Positions 46,070 through 54,542 of a DNA stretch of 64,000 nucleotides are shown here, in pieces. The position numbers and the translations under genes were made by a program. The first letter of the stretch is position 1; each line of letters begins with the position of its first letter. The notes under the pieces were generated by a model that was not told the origin of the DNA, searched no databases, and saw nothing but the letters and a program-made list of their open reading frames with translations. Source of the stretch: Actinomycetota bacterium (lineage in GTDB: Bacteria > Actinomycetota > Actinomycetes > S36-B12 > UBA10799); assembly GCA_020636995.1 (NCBI GenBank), contig JACJWU010000005.1, positions 62,001 to 126,000 on the forward strand. The letters run 5' to 3'.

Positions 46070-46912
46070 TCAGGTCCCGTCGCCCGGCTTGACCACCAGC
46101 GCGTACAACTCCCTGCGCGACACCCCGGCCGCGCCCGCGACCTGGGCGATCGCCTCACTGCGCCGCGCTCCGGCAGCGACCAGGGCCTCGACGTCGGCCA
46201 CCAGATCCGCCGGCTCCGCCGCGACCTCCGGCGCGCCCCCGACAACGACTGTGACCTCACCGAGGATTGCGTCCACTCGCTCCACAAGTTCACCCACGGA
46301 CCCGCGCAGCACCTCCTCGTAGGTCTTCGTCAACTCCCGGCATACCGCTACGGGGCGGTCTGCCCCGAAGATCTCGACCATGTCCGCCAGGCAGGACTGC
46401 AGGCGGCGGGGACTCTCGAACAGCACGATGGTGCGCGGTTCATCGGCAAGCGCGCGCAATCGCTGCCGGCGCTGACCGTCGCGGCGGGGTAGGAAGCCTT
46501 CGAAGACGAACCGGTCCGACGGCAACCCGCTGAGCACAAGCGCCGTGGTGACCGCACTCGGGCCGGGCAAGCAGGTGACCGGCAGATCCGCCGCGATGCA
46601 CGCGCGAACCGCGGCCAGGCCCGGGTCGCTGACCGACGGCATCCCGGCGTCCGTCACGACGAGCACGGTGCGGCCGTCAGCCACGTGCCCGGCGAGAACC
46701 CCGGCACGCTCGGATTCCACGGCGTCGTAGTGGGAGATCACCTTGCCGCTGATGCGCACGCCGAGGTCCGCGGCGAGCCTACGGGCTTTGCGGGTGTCCT
46801 CGGCGGCGACCACGTCCGCGCTCGCCAGAGCGTCTCGCAGGCGCGACGACGCGTCGGCGGGGTTCCCGAGCGGAGTGGCCGCTACGAGCAGGATGCCGTC
46901 GCTTGCCGACAC
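46070..46912 (-). CDS. rsmI: 16S rRNA 2'-O-ribose methyltransferase RsmI
   Basis: A 280-residue SAM-dependent enzyme of the tetrapyrrole methylase superfamily that modifies C1402 of 16S rRNA. It shows LLVAATPLGNPADASSRLRDAL, VVAAEDTRKARRLAADLG, VVTDAGMPSVSDPGLAAVRAC, CLPGPSAVTTALVLSGLPSDRFVFEGFLPR and CRELTKTYEEVLRG. GTG start at 46912, preceded by AAGGAGG. It is divergent from pmt, with 23 bp between starts, so the two promoters overlap; this pairing is conserved in actinobacteria. Confidence 0.96.
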   Translation of the reverse strand: MSASDGILLVAATPLGNPADASSRLRDALASADVVAAEDTRKARRLAADLGVRISGKVISHYDAVESERAGVLAGHVADGRTVLVVTDAGMPSVSDPGLAAVRACIAADLPVTCLPGPSAVTTALVLSGLPSDRFVFEGFLPRRDGQRRQRLRALADEPRTIVLFESPRRLQSCLADMVEIFGADRPVAVCRELTKTYEEVLRGSVGELVERVDAILGEVTVVVGGAPEVAAEPADLVADVEALVAAGARRSEAIAQVAGAAGVSRRELYALVVKPGDGT

Positions 46913-46935
46913 TGTGCCTCCTTATGCTGGCCCGC

Positions 46936-48447
46936 GTGAGCCTAACAACCGCGGCCGAGCCCACGCAGACCGCGCCGGTCCCGTCCGGCGGCCTCGCGGG
47001 AGGCTGGCGCGGCTGGGTCGGGCCGGTGCTGATGGGCGTGATCGCCGCATTGTTGCGCCTGCCTGGCCTCGGGCGACCACACGCCCTGGTGTTCGACGAG
47101 ACCTACTACGCCAAGGACGGATTGGCGCTGTTGCTCTTCGGGCATGAGATGGATGCCAAGAAGAGCGCGAACGAGACGCTGCTGGCGCTGCCCCCGGGAA
47201 GCGACCTCGAATCGGCGGAGGTGATCTTCAAGGACTCGCCGGCCTATGTGGTGCACCCCCCGTTCGGCAAGTGGGTGATCGCTGCCGGCGAGAAGGTGTT
47301 CGGACCGGATCCGTTCGGCTGGCGGATCGCCGTGGCAATCCTGGGGATCCTGTCCGTGGTCATGCTCGCGCGCATCGTGCGCCGGATGACCGGCTCGAAC
47401 CTGTTGGGCACGATCGCCGGATTCCTGTTGGCCATCGACGGTATGGCCATCGTCTTGAGCCGGACCGCGCTGTTGGACGGCGTGCTGGCCTTCCTCGTGC
47501 TCGCGGCCTTCGGCGCCCTGGTGCTCGACCGGGATCGCACCCGCCGCATGTGGCCGGAGCGCAGCCTGCGCCCATGGCGGTGGGCTGCCGCGGTCGCGCT
47601 GGGCCTGGCATGCGGGGTGAAGTGGAGCGGCCTGTGGTTCGTGGTCGCATTCGGCCTGTTGACGGTCTTCTGGGATCTCGGGATGCGGCGGCAGCGCGGG
47701 GAAGCCGATGCTTTCCTGCGCACGCTGTTGCGTGACGCACTGCCCGCCGCGCTCGTGATCCTTCCGATCGCCTTCCTCACCTACCTGGCCACGTGGTACG
47801 GGTGGTTCACCAGCAACGGTTACTACCGCACCTGGGCGGCTGACAACGGCGGCTACACCGGCGCCGAGGCCGCGCTGCGCTCGCTGGCGCACTACCACGC
47901 GGAGGCCTACAAGTTCCACACCGGATTGACCACGGAGCACTCGTACCAAGCCAATGCGTGGGGTTGGCCGGTCCTGGCCCGGCCAACGAGCTTCTTCTAC
48001 GAGTCCGAGGGGCTGCAATGCGACGCCGAGGCCTGCTCGCAGGAGGTGATCGCGCTGGGCAATCCGGTCATCTGGTGGGCTGCGGTGCTGGCGATGTTCC
48101 ACCAGGCATGGCGGTGGGCTGCGGTGCGGGACTGGCGCGCCGGCGCGGTGCTGTGCGGGTTCCTCGCCGGTTGGGCACCGTGGCTGTTGTTCCAGGAGCG
48201 CACGGTGTTCGCGTTCTACTCCGTGGTCTTCCTGCCGTTCATGGTCATGGCCTTGACGATGTCCCTGGGTGGGATCCTCGGCAGCCCCAGCGCGACCCGC
48301 GAGCGGCGCGGGAACGGCGCGGTCGTGGTGGTGACGTTCCTGTTCCTCGCACTGGCTGCCACCTGGTGGTTCTACCCGATCTGGACGGGGGAGATCATCT
48401 CCTACCGGGCCTGGCAATTGCGGATGTGGCTGCCGACCTGGGTGTAG
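46936..48447 (+). CDS. pmt: Dolichyl-phosphate-mannose--protein mannosyltransferase (GT39)
   Basis: About 503 residues with roughly 11 transmembrane helices. It O-mannosylates exported proteins, using polyprenyl-phosphate mannose. The first extracytoplasmic loop carries the catalytic acidic pair in VFDETYYAKDGLALL. The order continues with VVHPPFGKWVIAAGEKVFG, LLAIDGMAIVLSRTALLDGVL and a long loop before the last helices (RPTSFFYESEGLQCDAEACSQEVIALGNP with a likely disulfide). M. tuberculosis Pmt (Rv1002c) has the same rsmI neighbour. I use the GTG at 46936 because TATGCT lies 7 bp upstream (leaderless); an in-frame ATG at 46924 is the alternative. Confidence 0.93.
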   Translation: MSLTTAAEPTQTAPVPSGGLAGGWRGWVGPVLMGVIAALLRLPGLGRPHALVFDETYYAKDGLALLLFGHEMDAKKSANETLLALPPGSDLESAEVIFKDSPAYVVHPPFGKWVIAAGEKVFGPDPFGWRIAVAILGILSVVMLARIVRRMTGSNLLGTIAGFLLAIDGMAIVLSRTALLDGVLAFLVLAAFGALVLDRDRTRRMWPERSLRPWRWAAAVALGLACGVKWSGLWFVVAFGLLTVFWDLGMRRQRGEADAFLRTLLRDALPAALVILPIAFLTYLATWYGWFTSNGYYRTWAADNGGYTGAEAALRSLAHYHAEAYKFHTGLTTEHSYQANAWGWPVLARPTSFFYESEGLQCDAEACSQEVIALGNPVIWWAAVLAMFHQAWRWAAVRDWRAGAVLCGFLAGWAPWLLFQERTVFAFYSVVFLPFMVMALTMSLGGILGSPSATRERRGNGAVVVVTFLFLALAATWWFYPIWTGEIISYRAWQLRMWLPTWV

Positions 48448-48470
48448 GGCGGGCGGCCCCTGGTCAGCCC

Positions 48471-48598
48471 GGTTAGAGATCGGCATCTTGGTTAGAGATC
48501 GGCATCCTGGTTAGAGATACGGCACTCCGGTTAGTCGTATACGGCCGTGGGACTCTAACCAACCTGCCGCCGACTAACCAAGATGCCGATCTCTAACC
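48471..48598 (-). repeat. Phased inverted word array, word GGTTAG, 7 arms, copy 2
   Basis: GGTTAG at 48471, 48490, 48509 and 48529; a 20-bp centre containing ACGGCCGT; then CTAACC at 48555, 48574 and 48593. Its reverse complement matches 12971-13079 almost base for base, with one extra 19-bp unit here. It begins 24 bp after the pmt stop. Confidence 0.88.
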
Positions 48599-48642
48599 GA
48601 AATGCCGAGGATGGGGTCCCCCGAGCGCTGGTGCAGGCACGC

Positions 48643-48703
48643 GGCGGGGACCGGCGTCGGTGCGCTCCTCCTCACACCCAGACACAGAAACGCGGTCCCC
48701 GCC
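48643..48703 (-). terminator. Inverted repeat downstream of tRNA-Ala
   Basis: GGCGGGGACCG at 48643 and its perfect inverse at 48693 with a 39-nt loop, 30 bp after the 3' end of tRNA-Ala. Possibly the tRNA terminator or processing signal. Confidence 0.4.
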
Positions 48704-48730
48704 CACCCGAAGGTGAGCAGGAACCGCGTG

Positions 48731-48806
<76 letters not shown>

Positions 48807-48830
48807 GCGTGCATTCAGGGTAGCAATTGG

Positions 48831-49616
48831 CTACTCGTTGACCGCCCGGGCGGTCTGGTACTCCTGCGGGTATGCGTATTCGTCGAGGCCGAGGTCTGCA
48901 TCCACGTCCCCCTCGGCCCGCAGCGCAGCAGCCTGCTCGAGCATCCGCTCGGCTGTCCACGGCCCGTTCTCATCCACGTCGATCTCTCGCGGCACCGCCG
49001 TGGCACGCGGAGCCCGCATGTACGACGGCTCGTGGGCGGGCACCGGATCCCAGGTGGACCTGACGGTGGTAGCGGGGGCGGCACGGCCGGCCCGCTCACG
49101 ACGCTGTGCCTCCTGAACACGGGCGCGGCTTCGTGATTGCCCCCGCAGCAGGTACAGATATCCACCCAGAGCCACGGTGGAGATCGCGGCCCAGGCCACG
49201 GAGGTGACCCCGACGACAGCACCCACCACCAGCAACCCCGTCACCGCAACCAGCCCGGTCACGATACGGCGGCGACGGATCGCGGCAGCCGCCGATGCCT
49301 GCTTGCGGGCATCCTGCTGGCGGGCGCGCCGCCGGTGACCGTCCTCGGCACTGCCGACGAAGGGGTCGATGCCGAGGTCGAGGTGTCGATCGATGGCTGC
49401 ATCAGCGGGCGCAGTGTCCACGCGTCCTGCCCGGCCGTCCGGCATGGCCGTCACGTCGTGCGACCGATGACGGCGGGCAGAGACCGATTGCAGGGATCGA
49501 CGGAAGCGCTGTGCGGAGCGGGAGTCACGGTACTTGTCGGACGTCCCGAGCCACCGGGGAAGGAGAACAACCGCCCACATTGCGATGACTGCAGCGTAGA
49601 GAAGGCCTGTGAGCAC
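48831..49616 (-). CDS. Divisome membrane protein SepX/GlpR
   Basis: A 261-residue protein. Residues 1-20 form a membrane helix (LTGLLYAAVIAMWAVVLLPRW), followed by a basic, disordered region, two more hydrophobic segments (RIVTGLVAVTGLLVVGAVVG and VAWAAISTVALGGYLYLL) and an acidic C-terminal tail. This layout and the position in a galU-glp-acetyltransferase cluster match Streptomyces SepX and corynebacterial GlpR, membrane proteins of the division machinery. GlpR is described as the receptor for the gephyrin-like protein Glp, encoded two genes upstream here. GTG start at 49616, with TAGGCT 7 bp upstream. Confidence 0.82.
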   Translation of the reverse strand: MLTGLLYAAVIAMWAVVLLPRWLGTSDKYRDSRSAQRFRRSLQSVSARRHRSHDVTAMPDGRAGRVDTAPADAAIDRHLDLGIDPFVGSAEDGHRRRARQQDARKQASAAAAIRRRRIVTGLVAVTGLLVVGAVVGVTSVAWAAISTVALGGYLYLLRGQSRSRARVQEAQRRERAGRAAPATTVRSTWDPVPAHEPSYMRAPRATAVPREIDVDENGPWTAERMLEQAAALRAEGDVDADLGLDEYAYPQEYQTARAVNE

Positions 49617-49621
49617 GGGCT

Positions 49622-50281
49622 TTAGCCTACGGTCCGGCCATCCTCGGGGCCCGGATTTACGCGGCGTGTTCCCCCGTGTGCGCTCAGTGGTTCTCCGTAC
49701 AACCGGGCGAAGCGGTCCGCGAGCGGCTCGTCGACCTCCTCGACGGTCAGGGCGTACGACACGTGGTCACGCCAGTCGCCATCGATGTGCAGATACCGTT
49801 CCCGCAGCCCCTCGTAGCGGAAACCCACCTTCTCCACGACCCGGATGCTGGGGCGGTTCTCCGGGCGGATGTTGATCTCGATGCGGTGCAGCCCGGCCCG
49901 GAAGCAGTAGTCCGTGGCCATCGCCACGGCCATGGGCATGATCCCGCGCCCGGCCACCTCGCGATCGATCCAGTAGCCGATGTGCCCACCCCGTAGCGAT
50001 CCCAAGTGGATACCACCGACCGTCACCTGCCCGCGGAACCTGCCGTCCACGTCGAGAGCGAACGGCATGGTGGTCCCGGCCCGGGCCGCCATCCGCAGCG
50101 ACCGCACCATGCCCCGGAACGTGGTCGCGGCGTCGTTGGCCCCCGGCGGCATGGTGGCGTCCCACGGTCGCACCCAGTCCATGTTGCGGGCACGAACGGC
50201 CTGCCACGCTTGCCGGTCGCGATAGCCCAAGGGCCGCAGACAGACCGCTCCCCGCTGGACGGTGGCCGGCCACATGCCCAT
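49622..50281 (-). CDS. GNAT-family N-acetyltransferase (RimJ/RimL type)
   Basis: A 219-residue acetyltransferase. The acceptor and CoA regions read VCLRPLGYRDRQAWQAVR, IGYWIDREVAGRGIMPMAVAMATDYCF and RIEINIRPENRPSIRVVEKVGFRYEGLRERYLHIDGDWRDHVSYAL, typical of RimJ/RimL enzymes that acetylate protein N-termini. The homologue in M. tuberculosis (Rv0995) has the same neighbours. It overlaps glp by one base (TGATG), and its stop is only 5 bp from the sepX/glpR start. The target is unknown. Confidence 0.88.
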   Translation of the reverse strand: MGMWPATVQRGAVCLRPLGYRDRQAWQAVRARNMDWVRPWDATMPPGANDAATTFRGMVRSLRMAARAGTTMPFALDVDGRFRGQVTVGGIHLGSLRGGHIGYWIDREVAGRGIMPMAVAMATDYCFRAGLHRIEINIRPENRPSIRVVEKVGFRYEGLRERYLHIDGDWRDHVSYALTVEEVDEPLADRFARLYGEPLSAHGGTRRVNPGPEDGRTVG

Positions 50282-51465
50282 CAGGCGTGCTCCAGCATCA
50301 TCACCGTCACCTGCTCACCGGCCGCCACGTCCGTGCGTGGCGGGGCGACGACGGCCAACCCGTTGGCACGCACGAGCGACCGCATTCCGTCACCCACCGG
50401 CGTCGCTCGACCCTCGGCAACCGCCACCGGCACGACCGCCGTGACGTCCGGTTTGCCGGTGACACCCTCGGTGAGTTCCGCCGACACCCTCGGCGCGAAG
50501 ACCTCCGAGTGCCCCATGAGCCGTCGTACAACCGGCCGAACGAACAACTCGAAGCCCACGAATGCCGCGGTCGGCTCGCCGGGCAGTGCGATGAGCGGCA
50601 CGTTGGACGCTCCGAGCGAACCCGTGCCCTGCACCCGGCCCGGTTCCATCGCCACGAATGCGAAGTCTACGGTCCCCATGGTCGCCAGCACGGGTCGAAG
50701 CACGTCCTCGGGCTCGGTGCCGATCCCCCCGGTGGTGACGACCATGTCCGCCCGGCCCAGTTGATCGTCGAGGATCTTGCGCAGCCGTACCGGATCATCG
50801 GCAACCGGGCCCACTCGGTAGGACAACGCACCCGCCTCCACGACTGCGCAGGCCAGCGACACACCGTTGATGTCCGGCTTGCTCAGCGGCCCGACCGGCA
50901 TGGGCCGGATGCGACCGGTGTCGATCAATTCGGTGCCGGTCGTGATCACAGCGATCCGCGGGCGCGGGTATGCGGGCACCTTGCCGATCCCCAACGCCGC
51001 CAGCAGTGCGATCTCGCGAGATCCCAGCACCTGACCGACGGTGAGCAGTGTGGTGCCCTTGCGCACCTGGCTGCCCGCCAGGGTCACGTTGGCTGCGCGC
51101 GTCACGGACCGGCCGACCCGCACGATCGGGGCACCGCGGTCGGTGTACTCGGCCGGGATCACGCAGTCGCTGCCGTAGGGCAACGGGGTTCCCTCCCCGA
51201 CGGGGACGACGCAACCCGGTGCCAGCGCGGAGCCGGCCGGCAGTTCCCGCAGCGGCAACACCGCTCTCGGCGAGGCCATGGCGATGTCCGCGGCCCGAGC
51301 CGCATATCCGACCACCGCGCTGGCATGGAAGGCCGGCACATCGCTGTGAGCCTCGATATCAGCGGCCAACACACAGCCATTGGCATCGAGCAACGGCAGT
51401 GCCAGCGGCTCCAGGGGCCGAACACGGCCCATGACCACCTGCAGATGCTCGGCGAGGCTGCGCAT
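50281..51465 (-). CDS. Gephyrin/MoeA-like protein Glp
   Basis: A 394-residue protein of the MoeA/gephyrin E family: VLAADIEAHSDVPAFHASAVVGYAA, RVGRSVTRAANVTLAGSQVRKGTTLLTVGQVLG, VITTGTELIDTGR, ADMVVTTGGIGTEPEDVL and ALPGEPTAAFVGFELFVRPVVRRLMG. MoeA inserts molybdenum into molybdopterin, but the copy linked to galU and sepX/glpR in actinobacteria (Glp) is reported to act in cell division by binding GlpR and FtsZ. The context favours Glp. The usual MoeA motif DNSAMDGYA reads HASAVVGYA here, so molybdenum chemistry is doubtful. It overlaps galU and the acetyltransferase gene by one base each. Confidence 0.85.
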   Translation of the reverse strand: MRSLAEHLQVVMGRVRPLEPLALPLLDANGCVLAADIEAHSDVPAFHASAVVGYAARAADIAMASPRAVLPLRELPAGSALAPGCVVPVGEGTPLPYGSDCVIPAEYTDRGAPIVRVGRSVTRAANVTLAGSQVRKGTTLLTVGQVLGSREIALLAALGIGKVPAYPRPRIAVITTGTELIDTGRIRPMPVGPLSKPDINGVSLACAVVEAGALSYRVGPVADDPVRLRKILDDQLGRADMVVTTGGIGTEPEDVLRPVLATMGTVDFAFVAMEPGRVQGTGSLGASNVPLIALPGEPTAAFVGFELFVRPVVRRLMGHSEVFAPRVSAELTEGVTGKPDVTAVVPVAVAEGRATPVGDGMRSLVRANGLAVVAPPRTDVAAGEQVTVMMLEHA

Positions 51466-52376
51466 CAGTCCTCCGCGAACTCCTTGGAACCCACGAACTC
51501 ACGCAACCACGTGCGGAACTCCGGCCCCAGATCGGCCCTGGCGCTGGCCAGCCGAACCGTCGCCTGCAGGTAGGACTGTTTGTCACCGGTGTCGTACCGG
51601 CGACCCTTGAACACCACGCCGTGCACACCGCCGCCCTGCGCCGGGTCCATCCCTGCCAAGGTCTTCAGCGCGTCGGTCAATTGGATCTCGTCACCGCGTC
51701 CGGGCGCCGTGTTGCGCAGCACGTCGAATACCGCGGGGTCCAGAACGTAGCGTCCGATCACCGCGAGGTTGGACGGCGCACTCTCGGTGTCCGGCTTCTC
51801 CACCAGGTCGGTGACCTTGACCGCATCGAGTCCGGGGATCGGGGTGACCGCGGCACATCCGTACAGGTGGATCTGCGACTCGTGCACCTCCATCAGACAC
51901 AGCACACTGCCACCGAGTTCCTCACGGACCTTCAGCATCTGCGACAGCACATAGTTGCGGGTATCGATCAGATCGTCGCCCAACAGCACTGCGAACGGTT
52001 CGTCTCCGACGTGCATGTCGGCGCACAGCACCGCGTGCCCGAGTCCGCGGGGCTCCCCCTGCCGGGTGTAGTGCACCTGCGCCAGCTCCGCGACCTGCAT
52101 CACAGCAGCGAGCCGGTCGTGGTCCTGCTTGGTCGACAGGGTCCGCTCCAGGACCGGTGCGCGGTCGAAGTGGTCCTCCAACGTGGTCTTGTTCCGCCCG
52201 GTGATGATGAGCACATCGTCAAGACCGGCGTCCACGGCCTCCTCGACCACGTACTGGATCGCCGGCCTGTCGACGACCGGCAGCATCTCTTTCGGGGTCG
52301 CCTTGGTGGCGGGTAGGAAGCGGGTACCCAGCCCCGCGGCGGGAATCACCGCCTTGGTCACACGATTCCTCGACAT
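51465..52376 (-). CDS. galU: UTP--glucose-1-phosphate uridylyltransferase
   Basis: A 303-residue enzyme making UDP-glucose. It has the N-terminal nucleotidyltransferase signature KAVIPAAGLGTRFLPATKATPKEMLPVVDRPAIQYVVEEAV, the segment EPRGLGHAVLCADMHVGDEPFAVLLGDDLI and the KVTDLVEKP-type loop. The ATG at 52376 has TAGTCT 7 bp upstream, fitting a leaderless start; the longer frame to 52469 is not family sequence. It is first in galU-glp-acetyltransferase-sepX/glpR, a four-gene unit with overlaps or a 5-bp gap. Confidence 0.95.
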   Translation of the reverse strand: MSRNRVTKAVIPAAGLGTRFLPATKATPKEMLPVVDRPAIQYVVEEAVDAGLDDVLIITGRNKTTLEDHFDRAPVLERTLSTKQDHDRLAAVMQVAELAQVHYTRQGEPRGLGHAVLCADMHVGDEPFAVLLGDDLIDTRNYVLSQMLKVREELGGSVLCLMEVHESQIHLYGCAAVTPIPGLDAVKVTDLVEKPDTESAPSNLAVIGRYVLDPAVFDVLRNTAPGRGDEIQLTDALKTLAGMDPAQGGGVHGVVFKGRRYDTGDKQSYLQATVRLASARADLGPEFRTWLREFVGSKEFAED

Positions 52377-52402
52377 ACGACCGAGACTAGTCGGCCAAGT
52401 GC

Positions 52403-53125
52403 TCAGGCATCCCGACGGCGCAGCAGTACGAACCCGATCGCGAGCAGGCCGACCATCCATGCCGCCCACACGGCGATGGGGCGTACGCCGGCGTCACCGC
52501 CGAACCAGGTCTGCATCGCGGTCAGCGGGAGCGCCTTGGGCAGCCACTCCAGCCGTTCGGCCAGCAGACCGCCAATCGTCAGTTCGAAGAGGAAGAGCAG
52601 CAGCGGGCCGATGATCCCCAGCGGGTGGTTGCGCGTGATGACCGTCAACGAGAAGGCCAGCACAGCGAAGGTGACGGCGAAAACGACAAGCTGGAAGACC
52701 AATCGTGGCCAGGTCAGTCCGCCGGGCTCGTTGGCGCCGGTGGCCAGTAGGAAGGCATACGTGATGGCTGTCGCGACCGCTGCCACAGCCAGCGCGATGA
52801 GCAGAGTCATGACCAACTTGGCGAAGAACACAGTCGTCCGCCGGGGGAAGGCGGTGAGTGTCAGCCGGATCGTCCCGTACCGGTACTCATGCCCGAAGGC
52901 CATGGCCCCCAGGCTCGCGATCAGCACCATCACGATCGGATTGTCGACCAGAGAGGCCTTGATGAGGTCCGTAGTGGGCAGCGCAAGAGATTGACCGTTC
53001 TCATCCACGGCCGCCGCCGTCCCGAGGAACGCGAAGAAGAGCGCACCGAGCACGACGAACCCAGATGTGATCCAGGTCGTCCGGATGCTGCGGGCCCGGC
53101 GCCATTCGAAAGTGAGCAGTTCCAT
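52403..53125 (-). CDS. ABC-2 type transporter permease
   Basis: A 240-residue membrane protein with six hydrophobic segments in the ABC-2 pattern: an N-terminal cytoplasmic helix (ELLTFEWRRARSIRTTWI), a first helix, a long extracytoplasmic loop with VDENGQSLALPTTDLI, then GHEYRYGTIRLTLTAFPRRTTVFFAK before helix 3. No substrate can be inferred. Its ATG overlaps the stop of the ATPase gene by one base (TGATG). Confidence 0.88.
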   Translation of the reverse strand: MELLTFEWRRARSIRTTWITSGFVVLGALFFAFLGTAAAVDENGQSLALPTTDLIKASLVDNPIVMVLIASLGAMAFGHEYRYGTIRLTLTAFPRRTTVFFAKLVMTLLIALAVAAVATAITYAFLLATGANEPGGLTWPRLVFQLVVFAVTFAVLAFSLTVITRNHPLGIIGPLLLFLFELTIGGLLAERLEWLPKALPLTAMQTWFGGDAGVRPIAVWAAWMVGLLAIGFVLLRRRDA

Positions 53126-54042
53126 CAGCCCGCCCTACCCATCTCGTACTCCTGGGCGGCCTGCGTCATCTCGAGGAAGGCCTGCTCGAGGCTGGCGGTG
53201 CGCTTCGTGAGTTCGTGCAGCGGCACGCCGTGACGGAAGGCGATGTCCCCGATCTGGTCGGTCGACAGGCCGGACACGGACAACCCGTCGGGTGGTTCGG
53301 GACGCGGTTGCACGCCGGGGATCTCTCCGGCGAGTGCAGTCACGAGCGCCCGGATCTGCGGGGAGCGCACCAGGACGTCGTTGGTGGTCGACCGGTTCAC
53401 GAAGTCGGATATCGACTCGTCTGCCAGCAGGCGACCTTTGGCGATCACGACGACGTGGTCGGCCATGATCTCCATCTCGCTGAGCAGGTGGCTGGACACC
53501 AGGACGGTCCGGCCCTGGGAGGCGTAGTACTTCAGGTAGTCGCGCAGCCAGTGGATCGACTGCGGATCGAGCCCGTTCGCAGGCTCGTCGAGCAGCAACA
53601 CCTGCGGTTCGGCCAGGATCGCGGTGGCCAGACCCAGACGCTGTCCCATGCCGAGCGAGAATCCCTTCGGCCGCTTCTTCGCCACCGACTCCAACCCCAT
53701 CAGCGAGATCACCTCGTCGACGCGCGTGGCACTGGTGCGACTCGCCGCGGCCATCATCCGCAGGTGCGCCCTGGCGGTGCGGTTGGGATGGAAGAACTTC
53801 GCGTCCAGATGGGCGCCGACGACCAGTGGTGCGTGTGGGTGCAGCGGCAGTGGCTTGCCGTCCCAGAGGGTCTGCCCACCGCCATGGTCAAGGCCGAGCA
53901 TCAGCCGCAGCGACGTCGACTTCCCGGACCCGTTGGGCCCCAGGAACCCGGTCACCTGCCCGGGAACGACCTGGAAACTCAGATCATCGACGGCCACCGT
54001 ACTGCCATACGTCTTGTGGAGGTTCGATGCCGTGACGATCAC
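53125..54042 (-). CDS. ABC transporter ATP-binding protein
   Basis: A 305-residue ATPase of the CcmA/DRR type: Walker A FLGPNGSGKSTSLRLML, Q-loop region, signature GFSLGMGQRLGLATAIL (Gly-rich variant of LSGGQ), Walker B VLLLDEPANGLDPQSIHWL, and the switch His in VSSHLLSEMEIMADHVVVI. GTG start at 54042, preceded by AGGGAG. It pairs with the ABC-2 permease; such pairs often export lipids, drugs or peptides. Substrate unknown. Confidence 0.94.
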   Translation of the reverse strand: MIVTASNLHKTYGSTVAVDDLSFQVVPGQVTGFLGPNGSGKSTSLRLMLGLDHGGGQTLWDGKPLPLHPHAPLVVGAHLDAKFFHPNRTARAHLRMMAAASRTSATRVDEVISLMGLESVAKKRPKGFSLGMGQRLGLATAILAEPQVLLLDEPANGLDPQSIHWLRDYLKYYASQGRTVLVSSHLLSEMEIMADHVVVIAKGRLLADESISDFVNRSTTNDVLVRSPQIRALVTALAGEIPGVQPRPEPPDGLSVSGLSTDQIGDIAFRHGVPLHELTKRTASLEQAFLEMTQAAQEYEMGRAG

Positions 54043-54174
54043 GCGGGACTCCCTGCTCGCCGGTCAATTGGTTGGCACGCTATCTGACGCGACCGGCCGA
54101 ACCCGCCCCACGTACTCGCCGCGCGAAGCGACTTTGCGAAGATTCTCCTCAGAGAACACCCCCGGAAGGTATAC

Positions 54175-54492
54175 ATGCCCACCTACATGTACAAGTGCCG
54201 CGACTGCGGTCACCGCTTCGAAGAGGTTCAGGGCTTCCACGACGACCCGCTCGAGGTGTGCCCGGACTGCGGCGGCCAGGTCCAACGGGTCATCGGCAAC
54301 GTAGGCGTGACCTTCAAGGGTTCGGGCTTCTACCGCACCGATTCCCGCTCCACCTCCAAAACGGCGTCCGCGGCTGGCACCAGGAAGTCCGAGGCCACCT
54401 CGTCCGGCGACTCCGGCGGCACGAAGGACGGTTCGTCCACGAAGACCACACCGACGACCAAGCCGTCGGGAGGGTCGTCCACAGCCACCTAG
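54175..54492 (+). CDS. FmdB-family zinc-ribbon protein
   Basis: A 105-residue protein. Residues 1-50 form the FmdB zinc ribbon (MPTYMYKCRDCGHRFE with CxxC, then EVCPDCGGQVQRVIG with the second CxxC, ending in FKGSGFYRTD). The rest is a Ser/Thr/Lys/Gly-rich, probably disordered tail. The M. tuberculosis homologue Rv0991c, found near galU there as well, has been reported as a redox-regulated chaperone (Ruc) that uses the zinc cysteines as a switch; the same role is possible here. GGAAGG precedes the ATG. Confidence 0.88.
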   Translation: MPTYMYKCRDCGHRFEEVQGFHDDPLEVCPDCGGQVQRVIGNVGVTFKGSGFYRTDSRSTSKTASAAGTRKSEATSSGDSGGTKDGSSTKTTPTTKPSGGSSTAT

Positions 54493-54530
54493 CCTGTGGA
54501 CGACGCGGTGATCATGTGACCGGGTCGACC

Positions 54531-54536
54531 TAGCCT
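54531..54536 (+). promoter_or_regulatory. -10 hexamer of the SAF-domain gene (leaderless)
   Basis: TAGCCT, 6 bp before the ATG at 54543. Confidence 0.5.
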
Positions 54537-54542
54537 CGGTCC

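Noticed and set aside
46942..48486. A 514-codon open frame antisense to pmt
   Set aside because: Composition of a shadow frame (Gln/Pro/Arg-rich); pmt has membrane helices and catalytic residues in the opposite frame.
50281..51465. Ordinary molybdopterin molybdenumtransferase MoeA
   Set aside because: Gene neighbours match the Glp division cluster and a key MoeA motif is degraded, so I favour Glp, while noting the shared fold.
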